Shown in pieces: positions 1 through 6,308 of a stretch of DNA of 7,217 nucleotides. The notes under the pieces were generated by a model. The model saw nothing but the letters and a program-made list of their open reading frames with translations, did not search any database and was not told where the DNA came from. A program made the position numbers and the translations under genes. How positions within the stretch are numbered: the stretch's first letter is position 1; each line of letters opens with the position of its first letter. Source of the stretch: Rickettsiales bacterium (GTDB lineage: Bacteria; Pseudomonadota; Alphaproteobacteria; Rs-D84; CACZYB01). Location: positions 1 through 7,217 of the forward strand of contig JAIRTB010000068.1 in the NCBI GenBank assembly GCA_031255155.1. The letters run 5' to 3'.

Positions 1-128
1 CGGTTGCGCAGAAGCGCGGCAAGCTTGTAATAGATTTTCAGGCGCGAATCGTTCTGCCACTGGACAAGCAGCTTGTTCAGCCTGACCACCGTAGGATTCA
101 CGGGGATTTTCTTCACTATGCCCGACAT
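1..128 (-). CDS. N-terminal part of an unrecognised protein (runs off the left edge)
   Basis: An open frame on the minus strand starts at ATG 128-126 and runs out of the window after 42 codons without a stop. It begins MSGIVKKIPVNPTVVRLNKL and continues as a basic, partly amphipathic stretch ending ...KIYYKLAALLRNR. A very strong ribosome binding site, AAGGAGGG (132-139 read on the minus strand), lies 3 nt before the ATG, and a sigma70-like promoter lies just upstream, so this is very likely a real gene start and not a shadow frame. I do not recognise the family. There is no signal peptide or clear membrane segment in the visible part. It is divergent from lon, with 99 bp between the two start codons. 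Confidence 0.7.
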   Translation of the reverse strand, partial: MSGIVKKIPVNPTVVRLNKLLVQWQNDSRLKIYYKLAALLRN

Positions 129-131
129 AGA

Positions 132-172
132 CCCTCCTTTTTCATAATACCACAAAACCCGCGCCATGGCAA
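132..172 (-). promoter_or_regulatory. Candidate promoter and ribosome binding site of the left-edge gene
   Basis: Read on the minus strand, a -35-like TTGCCA (172-167) is followed by a 17-bp spacer and a -10-like TATTAT (149-144). This puts the predicted transcription start near 137, only about 9 nt before the ATG at 128, so the strong AAGGAGGG would lie at the very 5' end of the message. The short leader is the main reason for caution; the real start of transcription may be a few bases upstream. Confidence 0.4.
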
Positions 173-175
173 GCA

Positions 176-222
176 CTTGAAATTCGCAAATCCATGCATT
201 ATATTATATGAACCAGAAAGGA
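176..222 (+). promoter_or_regulatory. Candidate heat-shock-type promoter and ribosome binding site of lon
   Basis: CTTGAAA (176-182) is followed by an AT-rich -10 region. Read as an RpoH promoter it is CTTGAA, 16 bp, ATTATAT (198-204), close to the alphaproteobacterial sigma32 pattern CTTGAA-spacer-CyTATnT. Read as sigma70 it is TTGAAA, 17 bp, TATATT (200-205). Either places the transcription start near 211, leaving a leader of about 17 nt that contains the Shine-Dalgarno AAGGA (218-222), 5 nt before the ATG at 228. lon is a classical heat-shock gene, so an RpoH reading fits known biology. The in-frame TTG at 177 is part of the -35 box and so is not a credible start codon. Confidence 0.55.
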
Positions 223-227
223 ACGCC

Positions 228-2783
228 ATGTTCATACGCCCCAGAAGACGCTCTCATAGAATAGAGGAATCCCTGCCCGTCCTTGTGATACGCAACATGA
301 TCGCTTTTCCCAACATGGTGGTGCCCGTCAAGCCATCCCTTTCGAACCCAAGCAAATCGGCCGAAAGGGCCCTTGCCGAAAGAACCCCCGTCGTGCTGCT
401 CGCCTGCCGCGCGAACGCGGAAAAGGACCCCTCGGAGGAAGACCTTTACCGAATCGGCGTAACGGCCGTTTCGAAACCTTTGGAATTAAATCCCAACAGG
501 GGAATCATCCTGCTGGACACTTTGGAAATCGTCAAGGTGCGGGCGTTCGACGAATCCCGCGCCGACCCGTGCGCATTCGTGGAAAAGCTGCATTTCGCCC
601 GGACCAACGAAAACTCCCCCGAAATCGTCGCGCTGCACCGCGCCCTTATCGACAAGTTCAAGCTGTATATCAGGGCCGGGGCGAATGTCGCGACGAACAT
701 GGGCGACAGCCTGGAAAAATTCGACGATGTGCAAATCGCCATCGCGGTCATCACCATGGCCATACCCGGACATGTCGACACCAAGCAGGCCATACTTGAA
801 GAAACCGTCCTGTCCACGAAGATAAAAAAGCTTATCCTTTTCCTGGAATCCGAGATCGAGGGGCTGAAACTCGACAGAAAGATCAGCGCCGAAGTCGCGA
901 GCGAATTCCACCGCAGCCACCGCGACGCGTATCTGCACGAAACCATGCGCGCCATACAGAAAGAGCTTGGCGACGACGACGAGGCCGAGATAGAAAACCT
1001 GGCCAAGAAAATCGACGGAAAGCCCATGCCCAAAGAGGCCAAGGCACGCGCCAAGGCCGAGCTTGGCAAGCTTAAAAAAATGCATCCCCAAAGCGCCGAG
1101 GCCGGCGTTTGCAGGAACTATATCGAAAGCATACTGGAACTGCCCTGGGACAAGAAGTCCCCCCTTGTAACCGACCTTAAAAAAGCCGCCGAGACCCTGG
1201 ACCGCGGGCATTACGCCCTTGACAAGATAAAGGACAGGATCCTTGAATTTCTGGCCGTGCAAAAACGCTCGTCAAAGCCCAAGGGCACCATATTATGCTT
1301 CGCGGGGCCGCCCGGCGTAGGCAAAACCTCCCTCGGCCGCGCCATAGCCGAGGCCACGGGGCGCAGCTTTGCCAAGCTATCCCTCGGCGGCGTCCACGAC
1401 GAGGCGGAAATCCGCGGGCACCGCCGGACCTATGTCGGCGCCACAACGGGAAAGATACTCGCCACAATGAAAAAGGCCGGGACAAGCAACCCCCTCATCA
1501 TCCTCGACGAAATAGACAAGCTGGGCTCGGACACATACCACGGCGATCCGCAGAGCGCCATGCTGGAAGTCTTGGACCCCGAGCAGAACACCGCTTTCAA
1601 CGACCATTACATAGACCTCGACTATGACCTTTCGCACGCGATGTTCATAGCGACCGCGAACTCGCTTGACGGGGTGCAGCGCCCCCTGCTCGACAGGATG
1701 GAGGTCATCGAGCTTTCCGGCTATACCGAGGCCGAGAAAATCGAGATCGCTCGACGGCACATCATTCCCAAACTGCTTGAAAGAAACGGCCTTAAAGACG
1801 ACGAATTTTCCATCGACGACAGTGCCCTTGGCACCCTTATACAAAAATACACCCGGGAATCGGGCGTAAGGGGCATGGAGCGCCAGCTTGACAAGATCAT
1901 GCGCAAAGTCGTGCGCAAAATCGCCGAGGCCGAAGCCTCCGCATCGCCCTCTATCGCGGCCGCATCGGCCACCGACGCATCGGACACCGACGCGGATGCA
2001 GCAGCAGCCGAGGCAGGAGCCGGGGCCGGAAGCGGGGCGTCGTCCGGAAAAACGCAAGCTCCCGCGAAGCAACGCCCAATCACAGAAAAGATCACCGCGG
2101 AAAACCTTAAAGACTCTGCAGGGGTCGAAAAGTTCAACCACGAGGTCGCCTTCGACAAAGACGCCATAGGCATAGTGCGCGGGCTTGCATGGACCGAAGC
2201 CGGCGGCGAAATGCTTACCATAGAAGCCGCCATAATGGAGGGCAAGGGCGAGGCGCGCTTTACAGGCAAGCTGGGCGATGTGATGAAAGAGTCCATCGAA
2301 ACCGCGAAAAGCTTTATCCGCAGCCGCTCGCGGGCGTTCGGAATCGACCCGAGAACCTGGGCAAAGACGGACATACACATCCATGTGCCCGAGGGGGCGA
2401 CTCCAAAAGACGGGCCCTCGGCCGGCGTCGCCATGACCACGGCCATAGTTTCGGCAATGACGGGGATTCCCGTCCGCGCCTGCGTCGCCATGACCGGAGA
2501 GGCAACATTGCGCGGGCGAATCCTGCCCATCGGCGGCCTCAAAGAAAAACTGCTGGCCGCGGCAAGGGGCGGAATAAAGACCGTCCTGATCCCTTTCGAA
2601 AACAAAAAAGACCTTGACGACATACCAAAAGCCATATTGAGCAAAATATCCGTGATGCCCGTCAAGACCGCGGACGAGGCTTTGAAAATAGCCCTTGGCG
2701 GCAACCTAAGCCCACTTGCCGAAACCGGAGATTTCTATCAAAACCTGCTGGCCGAGGCGGGCGCGCCGCGCACGGCATTATAA
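228..2783 (+). CDS. lon: ATP-dependent Lon protease (endopeptidase La)
   Basis: Cytosolic AAA+ serine protease, normally a homohexamer, that unfolds and degrades misfolded and short-lived regulatory proteins. The 851-residue product has the LON substrate-binding domain (from about residue 15, LPVLVIRNMIAFPNMVVP), a charged helical region, then the AAA+ module: Walker A GPPGVGKT at 360-367, Walker B acidic pair D427/E428, sensor-1 N478 and sensor-2 R548 in SGVRGMER. The Ser-Lys protease domain has S731 in PKDGPSAG and K774 in GGLKEK, spaced 43 residues apart as in E. coli Lon (S679/K722). All catalytic residues are present. Two features are unusual: an Arg-rich N-terminus (RPRRRSHR) and an Ala/Gly/Ser/Asp-rich insert at about residues 568-617 between the AAA+ lid and the protease domain, which makes it longer than the usual 780-820 residues. 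I chose the ATG at 228 over the upstream TTG 177 because of its well-placed AAGGA and because the TTG falls inside the likely promoter. Confidence 0.97.
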   Translation: MFIRPRRRSHRIEESLPVLVIRNMIAFPNMVVPVKPSLSNPSKSAERALAERTPVVLLACRANAEKDPSEEDLYRIGVTAVSKPLELNPNRGIILLDTLEIVKVRAFDESRADPCAFVEKLHFARTNENSPEIVALHRALIDKFKLYIRAGANVATNMGDSLEKFDDVQIAIAVITMAIPGHVDTKQAILEETVLSTKIKKLILFLESEIEGLKLDRKISAEVASEFHRSHRDAYLHETMRAIQKELGDDDEAEIENLAKKIDGKPMPKEAKARAKAELGKLKKMHPQSAEAGVCRNYIESILELPWDKKSPLVTDLKKAAETLDRGHYALDKIKDRILEFLAVQKRSSKPKGTILCFAGPPGVGKTSLGRAIAEATGRSFAKLSLGGVHDEAEIRGHRRTYVGATTGKILATMKKAGTSNPLIILDEIDKLGSDTYHGDPQSAMLEVLDPEQNTAFNDHYIDLDYDLSHAMFIATANSLDGVQRPLLDRMEVIELSGYTEAEKIEIARRHIIPKLLERNGLKDDEFSIDDSALGTLIQKYTRESGVRGMERQLDKIMRKVVRKIAEAEASASPSIAAASATDASDTDADAAAAEAGAGAGSGASSGKTQAPAKQRPITEKITAENLKDSAGVEKFNHEVAFDKDAIGIVRGLAWTEAGGEMLTIEAAIMEGKGEARFTGKLGDVMKESIETAKSFIRSRSRAFGIDPRTWAKTDIHIHVPEGATPKDGPSAGVAMTTAIVSAMTGIPVRACVAMTGEATLRGRILPIGGLKEKLLAAARGGIKTVLIPFENKKDLDDIPKAILSKISVMPVKTADEALKIALGGNLSPLAETGDFYQNLLAEAGAPRTAL
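1962..1991 (+). repeat. 15-bp in-frame tandem repeat in the Lon linker
   Basis: GCATCGGCCACCGAC (1962-1976) is directly followed by GCATCGGACACCGAC (1977-1991), with 14 of 15 bases the same. The repeat is in frame and encodes ASATD-ASDTD (residues 579-588) within the low-complexity Lon insert. It looks like a slippage or duplication product that lengthened the linker. Confidence 0.8.
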
Positions 2784-2977
2784 ATCTATGCCCGCATTAC
2801 AACGCAATTTAGCTCATGCGGACTATATCGCGCCATATTCCGCATTCCGCCTTGGAACCACATACGCCTTAGCGTGAAATCGTGAAATCATACCGCGCCC
2901 AAGCGACAAGAAAGCATCTTGCTTTTTGCGGGAGGCACGAACAGCCGGACCTTCAACTATAAAATGTCCAGGATTCG
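2784..2977. other. Convergent intergenic region between lon and lysK
   Basis: A 194-bp gap between two genes that run towards each other. It contains a tandem 8-bp repeat CGTGAAAT (2873-2880, 2881-2888), a small hairpin at 2911-2925, and the outer copy of a duplicated lysK 3' end (2957-2975). A 29-codon plus-strand frame from ATG 2788 has no ribosome binding site and I do not call it. No promoter or RNA gene is evident. Confidence 0.6.
2911..2927 (+). terminator. Weak candidate bidirectional terminator between lon and lysK
   Basis: AAAGCA (2911-2916), a 3-nt loop TCT, then TGCTTT (2920-2925) form a perfect 6-bp stem, extendable by a G-U and an A-U pair, followed on the plus strand by a short T run (five T in total, 2923-2927). 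The position between convergent genes is right for a terminator of lon, and it could also serve lysK on the other strand. The stem is short and AT-rich, so intrinsic termination would be weak. Confidence 0.35.
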
Positions 2978-2996
2978 CTATAAAAGATCCAGGATT
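2957..2996 (-). repeat. 21-bp period duplication of the lysK 3' end, including its stop codon
   Basis: Two 19-bp copies (2957-2975 and 2978-2996) match at 17 of 19 positions and are offset by 21 bp. The inner copy is the end of lysK, read ...KILDLL then TAG. The outer copy, in the same frame after the stop, reads RILDIL then TAG. This looks like a tandem duplication of exactly seven codons that left the old tail behind the stop as non-coding relic, or an extension reachable only by TAG readthrough. Confidence 0.75.
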
Positions 2997-4522
2997 TTTT
3001 CCCGGCCGATAGAGCCTATGAACCCGGCAAGCTTAGGGCCCGAATCGCGGCTTATCAAAAGCTGATATATATTCCTATAAACCTCTTTCGCGGACATGCC
3101 CGAATCGGCCACAATCGCAGAAAGCCTTTCCTGCAACGCCTTTTCGTCCGACAGCGCGTCCCAATCCCCCGCAAGATCGCCGCGCAGCCTTTCGACGGCG
3201 GGCAGCGGCTTTACATCGACGCGACGCGACGCGTTCAGCATAAAGCGGAAATCGGCGGGAGCATGGTTTTCAAGCCAATATTTCGCCCGCGCCGAGCGTT
3301 CGGCGAACCGGCGCTCGTCCCGGGAATTCCTTATCCCACCGGCATAGTATCCGCGCGTTTTTTCCATATCGAAACCGTTCACCTGAATAATATTGCACAG
3401 ATGCCGGAACGACGGCTGGAACGGCATTTCGGGCGGAATGGAGCCGTCGACGCCCAGCTGGGACAATTCATAGACGCGGCGGAAATATTCGTCGCCCTCG
3501 TAAGCCTTGCGCTCGGCCTGGTCGAACTCCTCGTAATTCTTCAACACATCCAGGTCGAACGCCATGTCGAACGGGGCCGTCGGCTTGTAAGAAGCGAAAA
3601 ACCACCGGACGATTTCGGGCTCGTATACGGCAAGGACGCTCTCCAAGCTAAGCACATTGCCGGAGGACGAGCTCATCTTCTTGGTCTGGCCCTTGACGCG
3701 AATCTGCTCGTAGACGCTATACACCGGCGGCTCGCGGCCGTATATTTCGCGGCAGATCACCTCGCCGGTATCGCGGCTGCCCGTCGCGCTTGAATGATCG
3801 CGGCCGCCCGGCTCGAAATCAACATCCTCGTAAGCCCAGCGCATCGGCCAATCTATGCGCCAGGGAAGCTTCAACCGGCGGCTTTCGCGCAAGTCCAGCT
3901 CGCCCTTATGCCCGCACAATTTGCATTCGTAGCCTATTTTCTTCGCCGCGGAATCATATCGCCCGAACGCCATGCGGTCGCGGTTGCATTCCTCGCAATA
4001 CGCCTCCAACGGCTGCCACCCGGGGGCAAGCTCTCCGCTTTTGAACCCGGCCATAATGCCGGCGATCTTGTCCCGGGAATCCATGGCGACGATTATGCTT
4101 TCGTTATACGCGCGCGAGCGGTATTTCTTGGCCTGATAGACATATTCCACATAGTCTATGCCCAAAGAGGGGGCTATGGCTTCAAGCGCCTCCTCGTTAT
4201 GCCCGGCATAGCTCGACGAAACGCCGAACGGGTCCGGAATATCGACTATCGGCTCGTAAAGACGGGATTCGAGCATATCCCGCATGGGCATGTCGGACGG
4301 GACTTTGCGGAAAGTGTCGTAATCGTCCCACGAATATATAAAGCGCACCTTTTTGCCAAGCTTTATCAACGCCCGCGCGACCAGGTCCGTCATTATTATC
4401 TCGCGGAATTTGCCGAAGTGGATGGTGCCGCTTGGCGTGATGCCGCTTGCAAGCGTATAGCTTGCCTTGTCGCCTTTCGCGGCTATGATCTCCTGCGCCA
4501 GCGCGTCCGCCCAATGCGCCAT
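2978..4522 (-). CDS. lysK: Class I (archaeal-type) lysyl-tRNA synthetase
   Basis: Charges tRNA-Lys with lysine in the cytosol. The 514-residue product has the class I Rossmann signature in its lysine-specific form: the HIGH-type motif within TPSGTIHFGKFRE (HFGK at 35-38) and the KMSKS-type loop KMSSS (282-286). A four-cysteine zinc site, CEEC (176/179) and CKLC (200/203), sits in the insertion region, as in many class I LysRS proteins. The C-terminal part is helical and matches the anticodon-binding region of this family, and the length is near the usual 510-550. The ATG at 4522 has AAAGGGA 9 nt upstream. Class I LysRS is unrelated to class II LysS and is typical of archaea, spirochaetes and many Alphaproteobacteria, so this is probably the vertically inherited cellular enzyme. 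It is the last gene of the minus-strand group, 22 bp after the transferase stop. The stop is TAG with a duplicated tail behind it. Confidence 0.96.
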   Translation of the reverse strand: MAHWADALAQEIIAAKGDKASYTLASGITPSGTIHFGKFREIIMTDLVARALIKLGKKVRFIYSWDDYDTFRKVPSDMPMRDMLESRLYEPIVDIPDPFGVSSSYAGHNEEALEAIAPSLGIDYVEYVYQAKKYRSRAYNESIIVAMDSRDKIAGIMAGFKSGELAPGWQPLEAYCEECNRDRMAFGRYDSAAKKIGYECKLCGHKGELDLRESRRLKLPWRIDWPMRWAYEDVDFEPGGRDHSSATGSRDTGEVICREIYGREPPVYSVYEQIRVKGQTKKMSSSSGNVLSLESVLAVYEPEIVRWFFASYKPTAPFDMAFDLDVLKNYEEFDQAERKAYEGDEYFRRVYELSQLGVDGSIPPEMPFQPSFRHLCNIIQVNGFDMEKTRGYYAGGIRNSRDERRFAERSARAKYWLENHAPADFRFMLNASRRVDVKPLPAVERLRGDLAGDWDALSDEKALQERLSAIVADSGMSAKEVYRNIYQLLISRDSGPKLAGFIGSIGREKILDLL

Positions 4523-4544
4523 CTTGCCATATCCCTTTCACAAA
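4523..4544 (-). promoter_or_regulatory. Short junction with the lysK ribosome binding site
   Basis: Only 22 bp separate the transferase TGA (4547-4545) from the lysK ATG. They hold the Shine-Dalgarno-like AAAGGGA (4538-4532 on the minus strand) and leave no room for a separate promoter, so lysK is probably co-transcribed with the transferase or served by a promoter inside it. A second ATG at 4530-4528 is out of frame with lysK. Confidence 0.6.
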
Positions 4545-6167
4545 TCAATCGACCAGCGCCGGCTTTATTATGCACAGCCCGCCGGATTTCGCCGAAGCCC
4601 CCCCCCATTCGCACGCCCCCGTGCCGAGGGGACGAGGGCCGAAGCCCCGGGCCGTGGCGTTTTTGCGGCACGATTCCATTATATGCGGGCCGCTTGCGAA
4701 TTTCAAGCCCTTTATCTCGTTTTCGTTCTCTATGCGCGCGCCCAGAGCGGCGGAGACGGCTTTCGCCAAGTCGTAATGCGTAGAGATTCCGCCGGACGAA
4801 TCGACGGCAAGATTCGACACCATAGGCACCTCGAATGTCGCGGGATAGGTGTGGAAATGCCCGTAAAGCCCGCCCTCGCCCAGCAGCTCTCCATGATCCG
4901 CGGTTATCGCGACGGCCGCGCCGTCCGGAATACGCGACACCATCTCGGAAACGGCGGCGTCCAAATACGACATGGAATTGTCATAGGAATTCACCAAAAA
5001 CTCTCCGCGAGGCAAGCCAGCCGAGTCGTCCCATTTCGCGAACTCGGGGCGAAACTGATACCTCTTCTTGTAATCGACATGATTCGCCCGGGTGAAAACC
5101 ACCACAAAGTTGGGGCGGCTCCAATCTATTTCCCCAAGCTCGTCCGCGATATAGAAATCGCCGCGCGAAAACGAAACCAGCGGGCGGTTCGCCTTTTCAA
5201 TGACATTATCGGCGTATTTCATCGAATTGCCGTCGAGCAGCTTGCTGTCCTGGGACGTTATGAACCAAGTCGCAAAACCGTTGTCCGCGGCTATCTTGAA
5301 CAGATTGGTCAGCCCGCCGCGCATTTGGTCCAGGTTGCACGGCTCGTATATCGCATTCATCAGCATGGGCAGCGAATCCTTGGTCGCGCTTGACGCCGAA
5401 ATCCCGTCATAGACGCGCCAGCCCTTTTCCCCGACAATCTTTTTCAAGCCCGGCGTAGTGTCCCGGCCATAGCCATACAGCGACATGCGCCCGCGGGACA
5501 CGCTCTCTCCTATGATCAGAACGACATTCCGCCGACGCGTCCCGGGCGAGGGGACTATGCCATACGGCCTGGCCTTTATGCCCTCGGGCGCGGAGGCGCC
5601 TTTGAAAACATAATACGAAAACGCGTTATAGGCGTTATACAGGCTCGACCTCGTCGCGCGGGGGAAAAAGCTTACTATATCGTGATTCGAGGTCTTGTAC
5701 GGAACATAAAGCACCCCGGCAAGGTATAGCAGGACGAACCAGCGGCTATGCCTAAGCCTTGGCGCATAGCGCGCATACACGCGGAACGCCGCCCAATAGC
5801 ACGCCGCCATGACCGGCAGGACGAACCACGCGAACCTTATATACCCAAGGCCGCCCTCGATTATCTCGGGAATCTCGCCGACGACATCGCCCACATCGAA
5901 CACATGCATAGGAAAGCCGAAATAGGATATATAGTGCAACTCTATGCAATCCATGACGAACAACAGCCCAAGATAGGCGCGCAGGAACCACTTGTCCAAA
6001 AAAGTCGCGCCGAACATCGACAGCCAGCAGATCAGGAAAAACTCGAAATCGAACCTTTGATGCCCGACCCCGAAAAGGCGCAGGACAAGCCCCGGCGCCA
6101 TGACCGCAAGCGCCAGCCACAGCGCGGCCCTGGCGTTATGCTTGGCGGAATGAAAGCGCAAGAGCAT
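4545..6167 (-). CDS. Membrane phosphoethanolamine transferase-like enzyme (EptC/CptA-type, sulfatase fold)
   Basis: Probable inner-membrane enzyme that transfers phosphoethanolamine from phosphatidylethanolamine to an envelope glycan such as the LPS core or lipid A. The 540-residue product has five likely membrane helices (about 13-33, 42-62, 64-83, 110-130, 142-157) followed by a periplasmic alkaline-phosphatase-superfamily domain. The metal and nucleophile motif is VVLIIGES (E221, S222), followed by RGRMSLYGYGRDTTP, very like E. coli EptC/CptA. D424 and H425 in TADHGE and H437 in LYGH fit the second metal site. Where EptA and MCR enzymes carry the nucleophilic Thr, this protein has Ser, as in the CptA branch. 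The acceptor cannot be told from sequence. The last 45 or so residues, Gly-, Arg- and Cys-containing, look unlike the rest and are encoded across a 9-G tract. Of two adjacent ATGs (6170, 6167) I chose the second because AAAGGA is 5 nt before it and only 2 nt before the first. Confidence 0.88.
   Translation of the reverse strand: MLLRFHSAKHNARAALWLALAVMAPGLVLRLFGVGHQRFDFEFFLICWLSMFGATFLDKWFLRAYLGLLFVMDCIELHYISYFGFPMHVFDVGDVVGEIPEIIEGGLGYIRFAWFVLPVMAACYWAAFRVYARYAPRLRHSRWFVLLYLAGVLYVPYKTSNHDIVSFFPRATRSSLYNAYNAFSYYVFKGASAPEGIKARPYGIVPSPGTRRRNVVLIIGESVSRGRMSLYGYGRDTTPGLKKIVGEKGWRVYDGISASSATKDSLPMLMNAIYEPCNLDQMRGGLTNLFKIAADNGFATWFITSQDSKLLDGNSMKYADNVIEKANRPLVSFSRGDFYIADELGEIDWSRPNFVVVFTRANHVDYKKRYQFRPEFAKWDDSAGLPRGEFLVNSYDNSMSYLDAAVSEMVSRIPDGAAVAITADHGELLGEGGLYGHFHTYPATFEVPMVSNLAVDSSGGISTHYDLAKAVSAALGARIENENEIKGLKFASGPHIMESCRKNATARGFGPRPLGTGACEWGGASAKSGGLCIIKPALVD
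4598..4606 (-). repeat. Nine-G homopolymer near the 3' end of the transferase gene
   Basis: Nine C on the plus strand, which is nine G on the coding strand, at codons TGG GGG GGG G (residues 521-523, Trp-Gly-Gly). A tract of this length is prone to slippage. With nine G the frame stops at 4545. With ten it would run to 4483, overlapping the first 40 nt of lysK. With eight it would stop at 4568. The catalytic domain is upstream and unaffected. Confidence 0.8.
4611..4648 (-). repeat. Two GC-rich hairpins in the transferase 3' coding region
   Basis: On the coding strand, GGGGC-TTCG-GCCCT (4648-4635) forms a 5-bp stem capped by a stable UUCG tetraloop, and GCACG-GGGG-CGTGC (4624-4611) forms a perfect 5-bp stem. 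Both lie just before the G tract and lack a following T run, so they do not look like intrinsic terminators. They may slow ribosomes or polymerase, or protect the 3' end of the message. Confidence 0.45.
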
Positions 6168-6192
6168 CATAATCCTTTATATTTTCCATGCG

Positions 6193-6308
6193 CGGCACCA
6201 TGCCGGGCTTATACCGCCTGCACGCGGCATAACGCCGGGCTTGGGCTTTCTGCGCACGGCATAACGCCGGGCTTGGGTTTTCCAAAGCGGGCCATACATG
6301 CCGGACTT
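6193..6308. repeat. Tandem array of about four 32-bp hairpin-bearing repeats
   Basis: The non-coding stretch between gapR and the transferase is made largely of one repeated unit. The marker CCGGGCTT occurs at 6203-6210, 6235-6242 and 6267-6274, and as CCGGACTT at 6301-6308, so the spacings are 32, 32 and 34 bp. The middle copies (6225-6250, 6257-6282) match at 25 of 26 positions. Units one to three each carry CGGC-N5-GCCG; the loop is ATAAC in two copies and ACCAT in the first, so the stem is kept while the loop varies. The fourth copy is degenerate and overlaps the gapR stop codon. No T run follows the stems. The array resembles REP-type extragenic repeats. Confidence 0.8.

Noticed and set aside
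177..227. Upstream TTG start extending Lon by 17 residues
   Set aside because: The TTG is part of the likely -35 box, has no ribosome binding site, and the ATG at 228 has a well-placed AAGGA.
1377..2384. Long minus-strand frame of 335 codons inside lon
   Set aside because: It lies fully antisense to conserved Lon coding sequence, has no ribosome binding site or recognisable domain, and is explained by GC-rich codon bias. The same holds for the antisense frames at 446-1262 and 1721-2704.
2788..2877. 29-codon plus-strand frame after lon
   Set aside because: It has no ribosome binding site, no recognisable motif and a length expected by chance.
4046..4065. Perfect inverted repeat CCGGC-CATAAT-GCCGG inside lysK, similar to the array near gapR
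   Set aside because: It lies in conserved coding sequence, lacks the CCGGGCTT marker, and such GCCGG palindromes arise easily in this base composition.
3794..4783. Plus-strand frames of about 300 codons antisense to lysK and the transferase
   Set aside because: They overlap well-supported genes on the other strand, have Arg- and Pro-rich composition typical of shadow frames, and show no family motif.
6193..6308. Reading the repeat array as a CRISPR
   Set aside because: The units adjoin without unique spacers of constant length, and no cas gene is nearby.
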